A stretch of DNA of 64,000 nucleotides from JBCCEJ01 sp039030335 (GCA_039030335.1 JBCCEJ010000010.1:1-64000); one strand, 5' to 3'; counted from the stretch's first letter, positions 34,063 to 42,671 are shown. The notes: generated by a model not told the origin, from the letters alone. Program-made: numbers and translations.

Positions 34063-34851
34063 ATGAGCACTGACAAGATTCTCGTCGAGCGCGATGCGGG
34101 CGTCGGCATCATCACATTCAACAATCCGGCGAAACTCAACGCCGTCTCGCTGGACATGTGGGAGGCGGTGTATGAAGCGCTCGAAACATTCGAGTCCGAC
34201 CCTGGTATACGAGCGCTGATCCTGACCGGCTCTGGCGGCCGCGCTTTCGTGTCCGGCGCGGATATTTCAAAGTTCGAAAGCGAGCGGTCGACGAAAGAAG
34301 GTGTGGAAGCTTATAACCGGATGACCAAACGCAGCTACGACCGCATCGAGGCATTCCCAAAGCCGACGATCGCCAAGATCAATGGTTACTGCATTGGCGG
34401 CGGACTGAATCTGGCACTGTGTTGTGACATCCGCATCTGTTCGGATAAGTCGCGCTTCGCGCTGCCGGCCGCAAAACTCGCGCTCGGCTACGGACTCGAC
34501 AGCCTGCGTCGCCTGATGCACGTACTCGGCCCGGGCGCGACGCGGGATATCTGTTTCTCGGCGCGCCAGCTGAACTCTGATGAAGCCTACGCGCGGCGGC
34601 TGGTCGACCAGGTGGTCAGCGAAGAGGAACTCGATGCTACCGTGCACGCGTTCGCCTCGCGCATTGCAGGCAACGCACCGCTAACGATCGCGGCGATGAA
34701 GTTCATCACTGGGGAACTGCTCAAGAATCCCGACGCGCGTGACCTCGAGAAATGCGACTCGATGGTCAGGGACTGCTTCGAGAGCGACGATTACATCGAG
34801 GGTCGGCGCGCGTTCATGGAGAAGCGCAAGCCCGAGTTCAAGGGCGCCTGA
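34063..34851 (+). CDS. Enoyl-CoA hydratase/isomerase (crotonase) family protein
   Basis: Crotonase-fold protein, 262 residues. Oxyanion-hole motifs are AFVSGADISKFE and NGYCIGGGLNLALCCDIR. In the second region the catalytic Glu positions of true hydratases (Glu144/Glu164 in rat crotonase) appear to be Asn (GGGLNLAL) and an uncertain residue in KLALGYGLDSLRRL. This argues against simple hydration and for another crotonase reaction. It follows a CoA-transferase gene by 48 bp and probably shares its transcript. It converges with the next gene, with a hairpin between them. Confidence 0.85.
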   Translation: MSTDKILVERDAGVGIITFNNPAKLNAVSLDMWEAVYEALETFESDPGIRALILTGSGGRAFVSGADISKFESERSTKEGVEAYNRMTKRSYDRIEAFPKPTIAKINGYCIGGGLNLALCCDIRICSDKSRFALPAAKLALGYGLDSLRRLMHVLGPGATRDICFSARQLNSDEAYARRLVDQVVSEEELDATVHAFASRIAGNAPLTIAAMKFITGELLKNPDARDLEKCDSMVRDCFESDDYIEGRRAFMEKRKPEFKGA

Positions 34852-34866
34852 AACACGTCGCGTCCG

Positions 34867-34898
34867 GCGTAGCGCCGAGCCGGTGTCCGTCGCTACGC
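34867..34898. terminator. Inverted repeat at the convergent gene junction
   Basis: Perfect 8-bp arms GCGTAGCG (34867-34874) and CGCTACGC (34891-34898) with a 16-base loop. It starts 15 bp after the crotonase stop and runs into the last codons of the convergent gene. No T-run. It may act as a weak bidirectional transcription stop. Confidence 0.35.
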
Positions 34899-35471
34899 GG
34901 CGTCGGGCTGCGGATCGGCAATGAACGCAAAGCGCTCCGCTACCTCCCGGGCGCGAATGGAACGCAGCGCGACATGCTGCCCTTTCCAGACGAGCACTAC
35001 ATCCGGGTCTTCGCCGCTCAACAGTGCTTCGATGACTTCCGCCTGACCATCTTCGTCCAGGCGCTGATCGCCCTGCCACAAATCGTCGGTGAGGCGTTCT
35101 AAGTCGCGATCGTCGAGCAATGCCAGACCCGCCGCGCAGCGGAGCAGGAGCGCGCCCTCTTCATCCATCCATGCACCGTCGAGCGGACCAAGCAGGTCCC
35201 CGTTGTGCAGCCTGAGTTCATCGTGTCCGTCTAGCTGCGCTACCCACGGGGTGTACTCCAACGCGACAAACACACGTTGCGGGCCGTTCTGAAAAGCGAA
35301 CGCTCCGGTCTCGGTACGTAGATAGTTGCGCCCGATAAACTCCCGCAACCCTACATTGCCGATCGTGCCGCCCTTCAGCAGCCACTGTCCACGTCGATCC
35401 AGGGCCAGCCAACCGTACACGTCCGGAACATTGGGCCAGCGTTCCATCGCCTTGATGACAGATTCATCCAC
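34893..35471 (-). CDS. Conserved protein of unknown function (DUF294x-like, Proteobacteria)
   Basis: 192 residues, soluble, acidic, with no signal peptide or membrane span. The N-terminal stretch AMERWPNVPDVYGWLALDRRG and later FIGRNYLRTETGAFAFQNG, ALEYTPW and DDLWQGDQRLDEDG resemble a family of uncharacterised proteins common in beta- and gammaproteobacteria. I recall it as one of the DUF2944/DUF2946 group, but I am not sure of the number. The start is a GTG at 35471 with GAGGGG about ten bases upstream. It lies 109 bp downstream of the deacetylase-like gene on the same strand. No function can be given. Confidence 0.7.
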   Translation of the reverse strand: MDESVIKAMERWPNVPDVYGWLALDRRGQWLLKGGTIGNVGLREFIGRNYLRTETGAFAFQNGPQRVFVALEYTPWVAQLDGHDELRLHNGDLLGPLDGAWMDEEGALLLRCAAGLALLDDRDLERLTDDLWQGDQRLDEDGQAEVIEALLSGEDPDVVLVWKGQHVALRSIRAREVAERFAFIADPQPDAA

Positions 35472-35580
35472 GGCGACACCACCCCTCAGATGTTTTCATG
35501 CTGAGGAGCATTGGGGAGCTTTCGCCGGGCGTCAAGGGTTTGCTGCCGCGCCCGTCCGAGCGCGGAGATACGTCACGACC

Positions 35581-36711
35581 TCAATCAGCAAACCAGTTGC
35601 TGCGTTGCGGTTTGTCTGGCGCCGCTGCCATCAGACGCGCCGGCTCCCGGCCCTCGAGCCGGTCGGCGAGTTCCGCGTACGTGCCGCAGCGAACGTCCGA
35701 TCGATGGCACACCGATCCCGCGAACTTGAAAAGCGCGGCCCGATAGCCGCCGCCGTTCCAGGCGGCGAAATGAAAGCCAATGTGCAGCGGGGCACGCGAT
35801 CCGTGATAGTTATTGTTGAAGTAGCGCATCAGCGCTTCGTACGTACGTCCGAGCACGCGCGACCGGTTTTGTACCGACGAACGACCACCGGTCTGGCGCT
35901 GCATCAGGTTGTAGTCCATCGCGAGAGTGAGACGCCGTGTCCGGCCCTCCGGGATGAATGCCAGCTTGAATGCCCATAACCCGGCCTTCCCACGCACCGG
36001 TTGCTGGTGCATGTAGCCGCCTTCGCTGGCGTCGTACCGGTAGCCCATGGATTTCAAGGTCTTGAACATGGCCGGATTGATGGACAGCAGTGGCGCGCGG
36101 AATCCCTTGACCGCAGAGGTGATTCGCGCCGGCCAGTCAGGCGGCTCGCCTTCGAGACCGTTCAAATGCCAGGCCCCGGCCAGAATGCGGCGAAACTCGC
36201 CGAATTCCTGCTGCCACTGCGCGACGCTCCAACGCCTGCCATCGAAATGACCGCATGCGTGATTGCCGATCTCGTGCCCTGCGTCCAGTGCCTGTTGAAC
36301 GTAACCGAGCCGGGCCTCGAGATCTTCGGCCGACTTCGCGTAACCAACGTCGGATCGACCTGGCCGGCGCCCGGGCGGCCGGTACTTGCGCCGATGTTCT
36401 GGCAGCAGGAAATGAGTGCACGACACGAAGTAGGTAAACCTGACCGGCACGCGCTCTGCGAACGCTAACGTTTTCTGCCACACCGGCAAGCTCTTCGAGC
36501 CGTCGAACGAAAGAGCTATGAACTGTTCCGCGCGAGGCGGGGACGCGCCCGAGGCCGTCGATGTACCGGGCAGCGTCAACGCGATCAGGCACGCTATCAA
36601 CGCCTGACGCGGGCGCTGCTGACGACGTCCCTCTAACTTGTCGCCGTCGGCCTTCGACTTTGAGAACCGCGAAGCGGGTATGATCCGGGCAAGTCTGAAT
36701 AACTCTGGCAT
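35581..36711 (-). CDS. Polysaccharide-deacetylase-like exported protein
   Basis: Resembles carbohydrate esterase family 4 / NodB-type deacetylases. Metal-site elements are visible: ALSFDGSK with an Asp, GHEIGNHACGHFDG (HxxxH pattern) and KGFRAPLLSIN. The fold usually binds Zn and removes N- or O-acetyl groups from glycans. A hydrophobic stretch (RQALIACLIALTLPG, about residues 35-50) followed by TSTASGAS looks like an export signal with an unusually long N-terminal extension, so the real start may lie inside the 376-residue frame. FDGSK differs from the classical TFDD motif, so activity is not certain. The gene is divergent from the dioxygenase gene. Confidence 0.72.
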   Translation of the reverse strand: MPELFRLARIIPASRFSKSKADGDKLEGRRQQRPRQALIACLIALTLPGTSTASGASPPRAEQFIALSFDGSKSLPVWQKTLAFAERVPVRFTYFVSCTHFLLPEHRRKYRPPGRRPGRSDVGYAKSAEDLEARLGYVQQALDAGHEIGNHACGHFDGRRWSVAQWQQEFGEFRRILAGAWHLNGLEGEPPDWPARITSAVKGFRAPLLSINPAMFKTLKSMGYRYDASEGGYMHQQPVRGKAGLWAFKLAFIPEGRTRRLTLAMDYNLMQRQTGGRSSVQNRSRVLGRTYEALMRYFNNNYHGSRAPLHIGFHFAAWNGGGYRAALFKFAGSVCHRSDVRCGTYAELADRLEGREPARLMAAAPDKPQRSNWFAD

Positions 36712-36916
36712 TGCTGGTGCGCGCCCTCCATGCGCACGGGAGTCGCGACCGGATGGTTGGCATCGACGCGAACTTCATATGTTGTCTCTAATCGGTATAG
36801 ACGATCGCCAGATACTTTCAAGGCGCGCTCTGATCTATTGCCACGGTTTTGCACCGTTACGTTCGGCTGGCTTTCCAATGGCATATGGGCGCGGCCTCCG
36901 CGCTACCGTATGCTCT

Positions 36917-36930
36917 GACATTCGAATGTC
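36917..36930. promoter_or_regulatory. 14-bp perfect palindrome upstream of the dioxygenase gene
   Basis: GACATTCGAATGTC is fully self-complementary and ends 21 bases before the dioxygenase ATG. A TATGCT element sits just before it (36909-36914). The position suits a dimeric repressor blocking this promoter. No regulator gene adjoins it. Confidence 0.4.
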
Positions 36931-36951
36931 CATCCAGCAACGCGAACCATC

Positions 36952-37800
36952 ATGAACGCACCGCAATTCACAAACATACACTCAGGTCTTGGTAGTCGCG
37001 TTGAGGGGCTTGACCTCGGAGCCGTGGTCGACCCGCCGGCGCGTGCTGAGTTAGTGCGTAAGCTCGCCGAGCGAAAAGTTCTGGTGTTCGAACGGCAGAA
37101 CTTGAGCGCGGAGCAGTTTCACACGTTCGCGAGCGGCTTCGGGCCGCTACAGGTTCACGTGCTGGTCAAATACCGGCACGCCGACTATCCAGGACTCTCA
37201 TGGCTTACCAACGTGGCCTCGGACGGCAGCGTCGATAAGTTTGGCGTCACGCGCGCGACCAGCTGGCACTCAGACGGCAGTTACACACACGAACCACCCG
37301 CGATCGGCATTCTGTACGCACTGGAAGTACCGGCTACCGGCGGGGGTACGCTATTCGCTGATATGTGCCGGGCTTATGAGGAACTGTCAGATGTAGACCG
37401 CGAACACGTGGCCAGATTGACCGGCCTGCACCGGCATGGCGCCGGTCCGGGCGGCAGCATGTACGATAATTCGCTATCCGATGACCAGGCCGAAGCCCAC
37501 GAGGACGCGGTGCACCCGGCGGTCGTGCAGCATCCGACTTCTGGTGATCACGTTCTGTACGTCAACACGACTCACACCAGAAAGTTTCGCGAGTTGCCGC
37601 AACCGGACAGTGAACAGCTCATCAACCGACTCGTCGCCAGCGCGACCGGCCCGTCAGACGTCTACGAGCATCAGTGGAAAGTGGGTGATCTGTTGATGTG
37701 GGACCAGTGTGCGACCATTCACCGCGGCGCCGGAGACTACCCGCCGGAACAGCGGCGCGTGAAACTACGTGCCATCGTACAGTCGATCGAACTGTCATAG
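36952..37800 (+). CDS. TauD/TfdA-family Fe(II)/2-oxoglutarate dioxygenase
   Basis: Non-haem iron dioxygenase coupling 2-oxoglutarate decarboxylation to substrate hydroxylation. The facial triad is His106 and Asp108 (TSWHSDGSY) with His257 (DQCATIHRGAGDY), and the 2-oxoglutarate Arg follows in RRVKLRAIV. At 282 residues it fits TauD, TfdA and alkylsulfatase relatives. Substrates in the family include taurine, other sulfonates, 2,4-D and sulfate esters. The presence of SauS/SauT-like genes 15 kb away makes a sulfonate substrate attractive but does not prove it. No good ribosome site precedes the ATG. A palindrome lies 22 bp upstream. Confidence 0.87.
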   Translation: MNAPQFTNIHSGLGSRVEGLDLGAVVDPPARAELVRKLAERKVLVFERQNLSAEQFHTFASGFGPLQVHVLVKYRHADYPGLSWLTNVASDGSVDKFGVTRATSWHSDGSYTHEPPAIGILYALEVPATGGGTLFADMCRAYEELSDVDREHVARLTGLHRHGAGPGGSMYDNSLSDDQAEAHEDAVHPAVVQHPTSGDHVLYVNTTHTRKFRELPQPDSEQLINRLVASATGPSDVYEHQWKVGDLLMWDQCATIHRGAGDYPPEQRRVKLRAIVQSIELS

Positions 37801-37912
37801 CCGGGCCGCACGGAGCACTGGTGCCAAGAAAGAAAACGCCCAGACGGAGCGGCAAGAATCCGCGACTGATCACAATGACATCGGTCGTCGGTACAAAATG
37901 CCAACGCGGCAC

Positions 37913-37940
37913 TTGCATTTGCAACGACGGTCGCTAGAAT
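37913..37940 (+). promoter_or_regulatory. Candidate sigma-70 promoter for the RNA upstream of rtcB
   Basis: TTGCAT (37913-37918), a 16-bp spacer and TAGAAT (37935-37940, five of six to consensus), followed by the GC-rich discriminator ACGCGGCCC. A GC-rich discriminator of this kind is typical of growth-rate-controlled stable-RNA promoters. Predicted start near 37947. Confidence 0.55.
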
Positions 37941-37946
37941 ACGCGG

Positions 37947-38179
37947 CCCTTGCGAAAATCCGTTCGCAATTTCGGGTGCTCCCACAAGTAGTGTGAGCCC
38001 CTGAGCAGGAAACTGAGGTCATTACCGTGAGAGACAGTCGACTACATCCAAACTGACTTTGCCTGCATTCATCGGATGGCAGGCGTGAACGTCTTCCAGC
38101 CGGTGAGGTAATGCCTCTCTCATGGCCTGCCGCCATGGGCAAGAACCCTGGAAGACAACAAGTTTCCAGGGTTTTTTTT
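37947..38179 (+). ncRNA. Unassigned structured RNA / leader of about 230 nt before rtcB
   Basis: The 404-bp gap 37801-38204 has no credible gene but has one clear transcript unit, promoter to terminator. Elements: hairpin TTGCGAA/TTCGCAA (37950-37969); a bulged hairpin GGG-GCTC-ACA / TGT-GAGC-CCC (37974-38001); CAG-GAAA-CTG with a GNRA loop; a long-range stem pairing 38015-38026 with 38107-38117 (11 bp, one bulged T); inside it GCCTGC/GCAGGC (38061-38084); then CATGGC/GCCATG (38121-38137); then the terminator. It ends 25 nt before the rtcB ATG. It could be a free sRNA or a terminator-controlled leader. It does not read as a tRNA, SRP RNA, RNase P RNA or a riboswitch I know; 6S RNA was considered and not supported. 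The first 140 bp of the gap (37801-37912) show nothing further. Confidence 0.6.
38144..38179 (+). terminator. Intrinsic terminator upstream of rtcB
   Basis: Stem AACCCTGGAA (38144-38153) with TTCCAGGGTT (38164-38173), loop GACAACAAGT, followed by eight T residues (38172-38179). It is the strongest rho-independent terminator in the window and lies only 25 bp before the rtcB start codon, so rtcB is expressed by read-through, by antitermination or from a further promoter. Confidence 0.9.
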
Positions 38180-38204
38180 CGCCCTGAACACGGAGTTCGA
38201 GACG

Positions 38205-39401
38205 ATGCCCATCAAGACGGTCATCACCAAAGGACGCGTGCCGGTCAAGATCTATACCGACGACATTGAACCGCACGCCTATCAGCAGCTCTGCGAGATG
38301 GCTGAGCTGCCTATCGTACATTCCCACATCGCCGCGATGCCCGATGTCCACATGGGCAAGGGCACGACGGTGGGCTCAGTCATTCCGACGTTGGAAGCGA
38401 TCATTCCAGCGGCGGTGGGAGTTGATATTGGATGCGGCATGGGTGCCGTTCGTATCAGCCTCGAAGCGAGTGAGCTACCGGACAGCATGCGGCGGACCCG
38501 TAACGCGATCGAAGCCGCAGTGCCGGTTGGGTTCGCCCAGCACAAAGCACCAGCGGTAAAGCGTTCGACGGTAAATGCGCTCGACCGTCCACTCGATGTG
38601 ATCTTCGGGAAACACCCGAAGCTGCTGGGCATGATGAAAAATCCCGGCGAAACGTGGCGTCGACAGCTCGGCTCGCTTGGAGGCGGGAACCACTTTATCG
38701 AGGTTTGCCTCGATGAGGCGGATGCCGTGTGGGTCATGTTGCACTCGGGAAGCCGGGGAATCGGTAACGCGATCGGTCGCTATTTCATCACTATTGCCAA
38801 GCGTGAGGCCGAGCGCCACCAGCTGCAGTTGCCAAACAAGGATCTGGCCTACCTGCGCGAGGGTTCGCAGTATTTCGAAGACTACGTGGAAGCCGTGCAC
38901 TGGGCACAGGACTATGCGCTGACCAACCGTCGGGAAATGATGCGCCTCGTATTGGAGGCACTGGCGAGCGTGCTGCCACCGTTCACGGTGACCAAAGAAG
39001 CGGTGAATTGTCATCACAACTACGTGAGCCGCGAACATCACTTCGGACAAGATGTGATGGTGACCCGTAAGGGAGCGATCCGCGCTGGCGAAGGGGAATT
39101 GGGCATCATCCCAGGGAGCATGGGAGCCCGTTCCTACATCGTGCGCGGAAAGGGTTCGGCGATGTCATTCGACTCGTGCGCACACGGTGCAGGGAGACGC
39201 ATGAGCCGTACCGCGGCAAAACGTCAGTTCACAGCCGCGGACGTGGCCGCACAAACCGAAGGTGTGGAGTGCCGCAAGGACAAACACATCATCGACGAGA
39301 TTCCTGGTGCTTACAAAGACATCGACGTCGTCATGGAACACCAGAGCGATCTGGTCGAGGTAGTGCACACGCTAAAGCAGATCGTCTGCGTCAAGGGATG
39401 A
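38205..39401 (+). CDS. rtcB: RtcB-family RNA ligase (tRNA-splicing / RNA repair ligase)
   Basis: GTP- and Mn-dependent ligase joining 2',3'-cyclic phosphate (or 3'-phosphate) and 5'-OH RNA ends. Active-site elements: Cys77 in GVDIGCGM, the segment SLGGGNHFIE, the Mn-binding His in HSGSRGIG, VNCHHNYVSREHH and the guanylated His327 in SCAHGAGRRMSRTAA. At 398 residues it is close to E. coli RtcB (408). Here no rtcA or rtcR lies beside it, unlike the sigma-54 rtcBA operon of enterobacteria. GGAG sits about nine bases before the ATG. The structured RNA and terminator directly upstream are the main clue to its control. Confidence 0.93.
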   Translation: MPIKTVITKGRVPVKIYTDDIEPHAYQQLCEMAELPIVHSHIAAMPDVHMGKGTTVGSVIPTLEAIIPAAVGVDIGCGMGAVRISLEASELPDSMRRTRNAIEAAVPVGFAQHKAPAVKRSTVNALDRPLDVIFGKHPKLLGMMKNPGETWRRQLGSLGGGNHFIEVCLDEADAVWVMLHSGSRGIGNAIGRYFITIAKREAERHQLQLPNKDLAYLREGSQYFEDYVEAVHWAQDYALTNRREMMRLVLEALASVLPPFTVTKEAVNCHHNYVSREHHFGQDVMVTRKGAIRAGEGELGIIPGSMGARSYIVRGKGSAMSFDSCAHGAGRRMSRTAAKRQFTAADVAAQTEGVECRKDKHIIDEIPGAYKDIDVVMEHQSDLVEVVHTLKQIVCVKG

Positions 39402-39507
39402 CGCCGGCACGTCGCTGACAGGCTGGATGCCAACGGACAGGCAAACGGGGCACAGGGATGTGCCGACATCTTCGAACTGCCGGTCGGGGTTGAGCGACAC
39501 GCAGCGC

Positions 39508-41484
39508 CTAAAACGCCCAGCTGCCGAGTTCGTAGAAATCGAAATTGCTGCTCCGCCCGCCGAGACACCCCGCGAGAAAGTCCTCGACACGCCGATGCAA
39601 GGTGAGCTGATTCTTCCAGTGCCCAAAGCCATGCCCCTCGCCCGGGAACACGAGATAATCGACTTCGCGGCCTGCTTCACGGAGCGCGGCGACCATGCGC
39701 TCGGACTGCGCCAGTCGCACGCGTGGGTCATTTTCTCCATGCACGACGAGCAATGGGCTAGTTACGTTCGCTGCGAAATTGATCGGCGAACGTGCGGCCA
39801 TATCTGCCCGATCAGTCGCATCTTTCGGATCGCCAACGAAGCGATCCCAGAAATGCATATTCGGTTTCCAGTAAGGCGGAAAGTTCTCGAGCGCGCTCAC
39901 CAGATCAGAAATGCCGACGATGTCTACACCGCAGGCAAACCGTTCGGGATGTTTTGTCATACCGACGAGCGTCGCGTAGCCGCCGTAGGAGCCACCCATG
40001 ATCGCGACACGATCGGGGTCGGTGAAACCTGCTTCGATCGCCCAGTCGAGACCGTCCAGCAAATCCGTCTGCATGGCTTGTGCAAACTGCCGCTCTCCGG
40101 CGAACAGATACCGGCGTCCATATCCGCTCGAACCGCGGTAATTGATCTGGAGCACCGCATAGCCGCGGTTTGCCAGCATCTGAGTAACGCGGTGGTAGCC
40201 CCATCGGTCGCGCGCCCACGGACCGCCGTGCACCATCAGAACGGTCGGCAGCGCGCTTTTGGCCAACCCTTTAGGCAACGTCAGGTAGCCGTAGAGTCGC
40301 ATGCCGTCACGCGCCTCGAACTCGATAGCCTGAACGTCCGCCAGATGTTCGGCGAATGCCCGCGGAGCCGTTTCGGCCAGCCGTTCGACGCCCGACTCGC
40401 GCCCTCCACCATCGAGCGCGATCCGGTAGAACGTCGCACCCGTCGCGTCGTAAGTGAGGGCGGTGCCAACGCGCTCATCGCGCGACAGGCTCAAGATTCT
40501 GAGCCCGGTTGGCTGATCCGCCAGGAGCGGCGCGAACAACGTTGCGAGGCGGTCGTTGAAGAAGTGGATGCGGGGATAGTCCGGCTCGAAGGTGATCGCA
40601 AGCGGCTGCTTGGAAGCGGTCCCCATCACGACGCCGCCCGCATCAACCCGGTCGTGTGCGTACATGGTCGTGCGCGCGCCGGTCGCGAAGTCGAGACGCT
40701 GCAGCACGAGCTTGTCTGTGTCGATGTTGGTCAGCAGGAACACGCTGGCACCGTCGCGTGAGAGTTCGATTGGCCAAAGCGCACTGAACCGATCAGCTTC
40801 GAGCAGTGTGTCCCAGGAATCGCCCCGCCTTACCTGCAGTAAGCGCGCCTCGGCGGATTGTTGTACGCGCACCAACGGCGTGCCGTAGTCGTCCAGCAAC
40901 ATCGTCAAGGCATTGCCATCATTCTCGAAGACGAGCTCCTCGGCGCCGGTCTCGACGTTCACCCGATAGACGTCGAATACGGCGTTATCGCGGCGGTTGT
41001 GATTGATGAATACATACGGGGCATCGGAAGACGGGACGCGTCCCAGATGGGCTTTAACGCCTTCGTACGGCGTCAGGTCGCGCGTCTCGCCAGTTAGCGT
41101 ATCCACCGCGAAGACGTGATAGTTCTCCCAGCCCGACGGGTCGTGGTGGTAGAGCAGGTGACGGCTGTCTGCAGCCCAGTGCGGCCGCGGCGCCGATTTG
41201 CGAAAACGGATGTAATCCTCCCGGCCGTTCGCATCACGCCATACCAGGGCGTCTCGCAACCAGCGTACGGCGGTCCAGGCGAGCGACTGGCCATTGGGCG
41301 AAACCCGAAAGTTGTCAACGTGCCCGGTATTGGCAACGAAATCCCGAAGTGGAATGAGTTTGGGAAGAGCCTCACCCTTGAGGCTCGGATGTTGAGGCGC
41401 CACCTCGCAACCGGCTAGCACCGACGCCGCAAGCAGGACCCCGAGTGCGACGCAACGCTGGCGCAAACACTGAAATCCGTTCAC
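39508..41484 (-). CDS. S9-family (prolyl oligopeptidase-type) peptidase, lipoprotein
   Basis: Serine peptidase of 658 residues, an N-terminal beta-propeller followed by an alpha/beta-hydrolase domain. The nucleophile is in AIMGGSYGGYATL, the Asp in VVHGENDPRVRLAQ and the His in PGEGHGFGHW. The N terminus ends in the lipobox VLAGC (cleavage before the Cys near residue 25), so it is probably anchored to a membrane facing the periplasm. Relatives are dipeptidyl-peptidase IV-like and acylaminoacyl-peptidases that trim oligopeptides. Monocistronic: convergent with rtcB, divergent from the next gene. Confidence 0.9.
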   Translation of the reverse strand: MNGFQCLRQRCVALGVLLAASVLAGCEVAPQHPSLKGEALPKLIPLRDFVANTGHVDNFRVSPNGQSLAWTAVRWLRDALVWRDANGREDYIRFRKSAPRPHWAADSRHLLYHHDPSGWENYHVFAVDTLTGETRDLTPYEGVKAHLGRVPSSDAPYVFINHNRRDNAVFDVYRVNVETGAEELVFENDGNALTMLLDDYGTPLVRVQQSAEARLLQVRRGDSWDTLLEADRFSALWPIELSRDGASVFLLTNIDTDKLVLQRLDFATGARTTMYAHDRVDAGGVVMGTASKQPLAITFEPDYPRIHFFNDRLATLFAPLLADQPTGLRILSLSRDERVGTALTYDATGATFYRIALDGGGRESGVERLAETAPRAFAEHLADVQAIEFEARDGMRLYGYLTLPKGLAKSALPTVLMVHGGPWARDRWGYHRVTQMLANRGYAVLQINYRGSSGYGRRYLFAGERQFAQAMQTDLLDGLDWAIEAGFTDPDRVAIMGGSYGGYATLVGMTKHPERFACGVDIVGISDLVSALENFPPYWKPNMHFWDRFVGDPKDATDRADMAARSPINFAANVTSPLLVVHGENDPRVRLAQSERMVAALREAGREVDYLVFPGEGHGFGHWKNQLTLHRRVEDFLAGCLGGRSSNFDFYELGSWAF

Positions 41485-41621
41485 TAGATACGCCTCCTGC
41501 GGCAGCTCGTCCGTTGTTGGTACGGCTATTTGAACAGTCCTCCACCGCTTCTGGAAGGTAACCGCATCCCGCGGCCCGCCGGGCCCGTCGGGCTGTGCGA
41601 AAATAGCGCTTTATCGAGCTG

Positions 41622-42671
41622 ATGTGCGTTCAGATGACCGACAACATCGTCCCGCTCAATCCTGGCAGCGACGCGGCTGAACTACCGGACGATCCGGTCG
41701 CCAGAGCCCGCGCTGAGCTGCAGCTTTGCCTGGCCGCTCAACGGGACCTGAGCGCTCTATCCGACGACGTCGCGGCGCTCGAGGTCGAGTGCATCGAAGC
41801 AGATCTGGCCACCGGCAAGAGCGCTACCGGCCTGGACCTGTCGCCTCAGGATGCCGCCCGGCTAGGCACCATCTTGTCCCGCCGTGACGCGCTGCAGGCC
41901 GAATTGCAGACCCTGATCGGCAGGAAGCCGGCCGACGAGTTGTCACCGGACGCGCAGACGGCCCGTATGGAAGCGGGTATCACGGCGCTGCAGAACTGGC
42001 TCGATGCACCGCACGTGCAGGACTCGAAGAAAGCCGCGACGCTCGCCCGCATCGTACTGCTGATGGCAACGTTCATCGTCGGCTGGGGCGCATGGATTCT
42101 GCACCCGGCGCTGCTGCTGTTACTCATCCCGATCGCGGGGCCGATATCGCTCATGTTGCGGCGCGGGGAAAACACCGAGTGGCGACGCATGGGCGCACGG
42201 CAGAAGTTCGAGCAGACTGGCCTGGAGATCCCCGCGGCCTGGGAACAGGAACCCGTCGAAGCCAGGGTAAAGACACTTTCAGACCAATTGGAGCGGGCCA
42301 GGTCGGCGCCGGCGCAGGTAGAGGACATCACCGACGAAGAGGCACGCAAGGACACGCGGTTCGCGGAGCTGTCGATCGAGCAGGTAGACATAGAACTGGC
42401 GCTCGACAAACTGCTCGAAAAGGCCGGCGTGACGCTGGAGACGCTTACCGACAAACAACATGCGGCGCTGGAACAAGCCGCGGCGGGCGCGAGAGCCCGG
42501 CAGCGCCTCGAACAGATTAGAAAGCAGCACGAGACTCTCAAGCGCGAGAACGAAGACCGTAAAGACGGCATTTACCGCATGTTGTCCGCCGAAGGCGTTG
42601 CACCGCCGGAAGGGCGCGCAGACATCGCAGCGCTCAGCGCCGGCATCAGCGAGCTCGAAAGCCGCGGCTGA
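41622..42671 (+). CDS. Uncharacterised protein with two membrane helices and a coiled coil
   Basis: 349 residues, not recognised. Residues 1-135 are soluble and helical (with DDVAALEVECIEADLATG). Two membrane segments follow close together (about 142-160 LLMATFIVGWGAWIL and 162-178 LLLLLIPIAGPISLML) with a Pro-containing turn, then a long charged helical region (215-320) rich in Glu, Lys, Gln and Arg that should form a coiled coil. The likely shape is a hairpin anchored in the inner membrane with both ends in the cytoplasm. The ATG at 41634 is an alternative start. Only neighbours are a divergent peptidase and the downstream MmgE/PrpD gene. Confidence 0.7.
   Translation: MCVQMTDNIVPLNPGSDAAELPDDPVARARAELQLCLAAQRDLSALSDDVAALEVECIEADLATGKSATGLDLSPQDAARLGTILSRRDALQAELQTLIGRKPADELSPDAQTARMEAGITALQNWLDAPHVQDSKKAATLARIVLLMATFIVGWGAWILHPALLLLLIPIAGPISLMLRRGENTEWRRMGARQKFEQTGLEIPAAWEQEPVEARVKTLSDQLERARSAPAQVEDITDEEARKDTRFAELSIEQVDIELALDKLLEKAGVTLETLTDKQHAALEQAAAGARARQRLEQIRKQHETLKRENEDRKDGIYRMLSAEGVAPPEGRADIAALSAGISELESRG

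Noticed and set aside
37906..37923. A sigma-54-like sequence (GGCAC...TTTGC) upstream of the rtcB leader, attractive because enterobacterial rtcBA uses sigma-54.
   Set aside because: The spacing between GG and GC is 11 instead of 10 bases, and a better sigma-70 match overlaps it. No RtcR gene is present.
37947..38179. 6S RNA as identity of the structured RNA (it has CCCCTGAGC and GTTCGCAA-like stretches).
   Set aside because: The order of stems does not give a single long hairpin with a central bubble, and the ends do not pair with each other. A covariance search would settle it.
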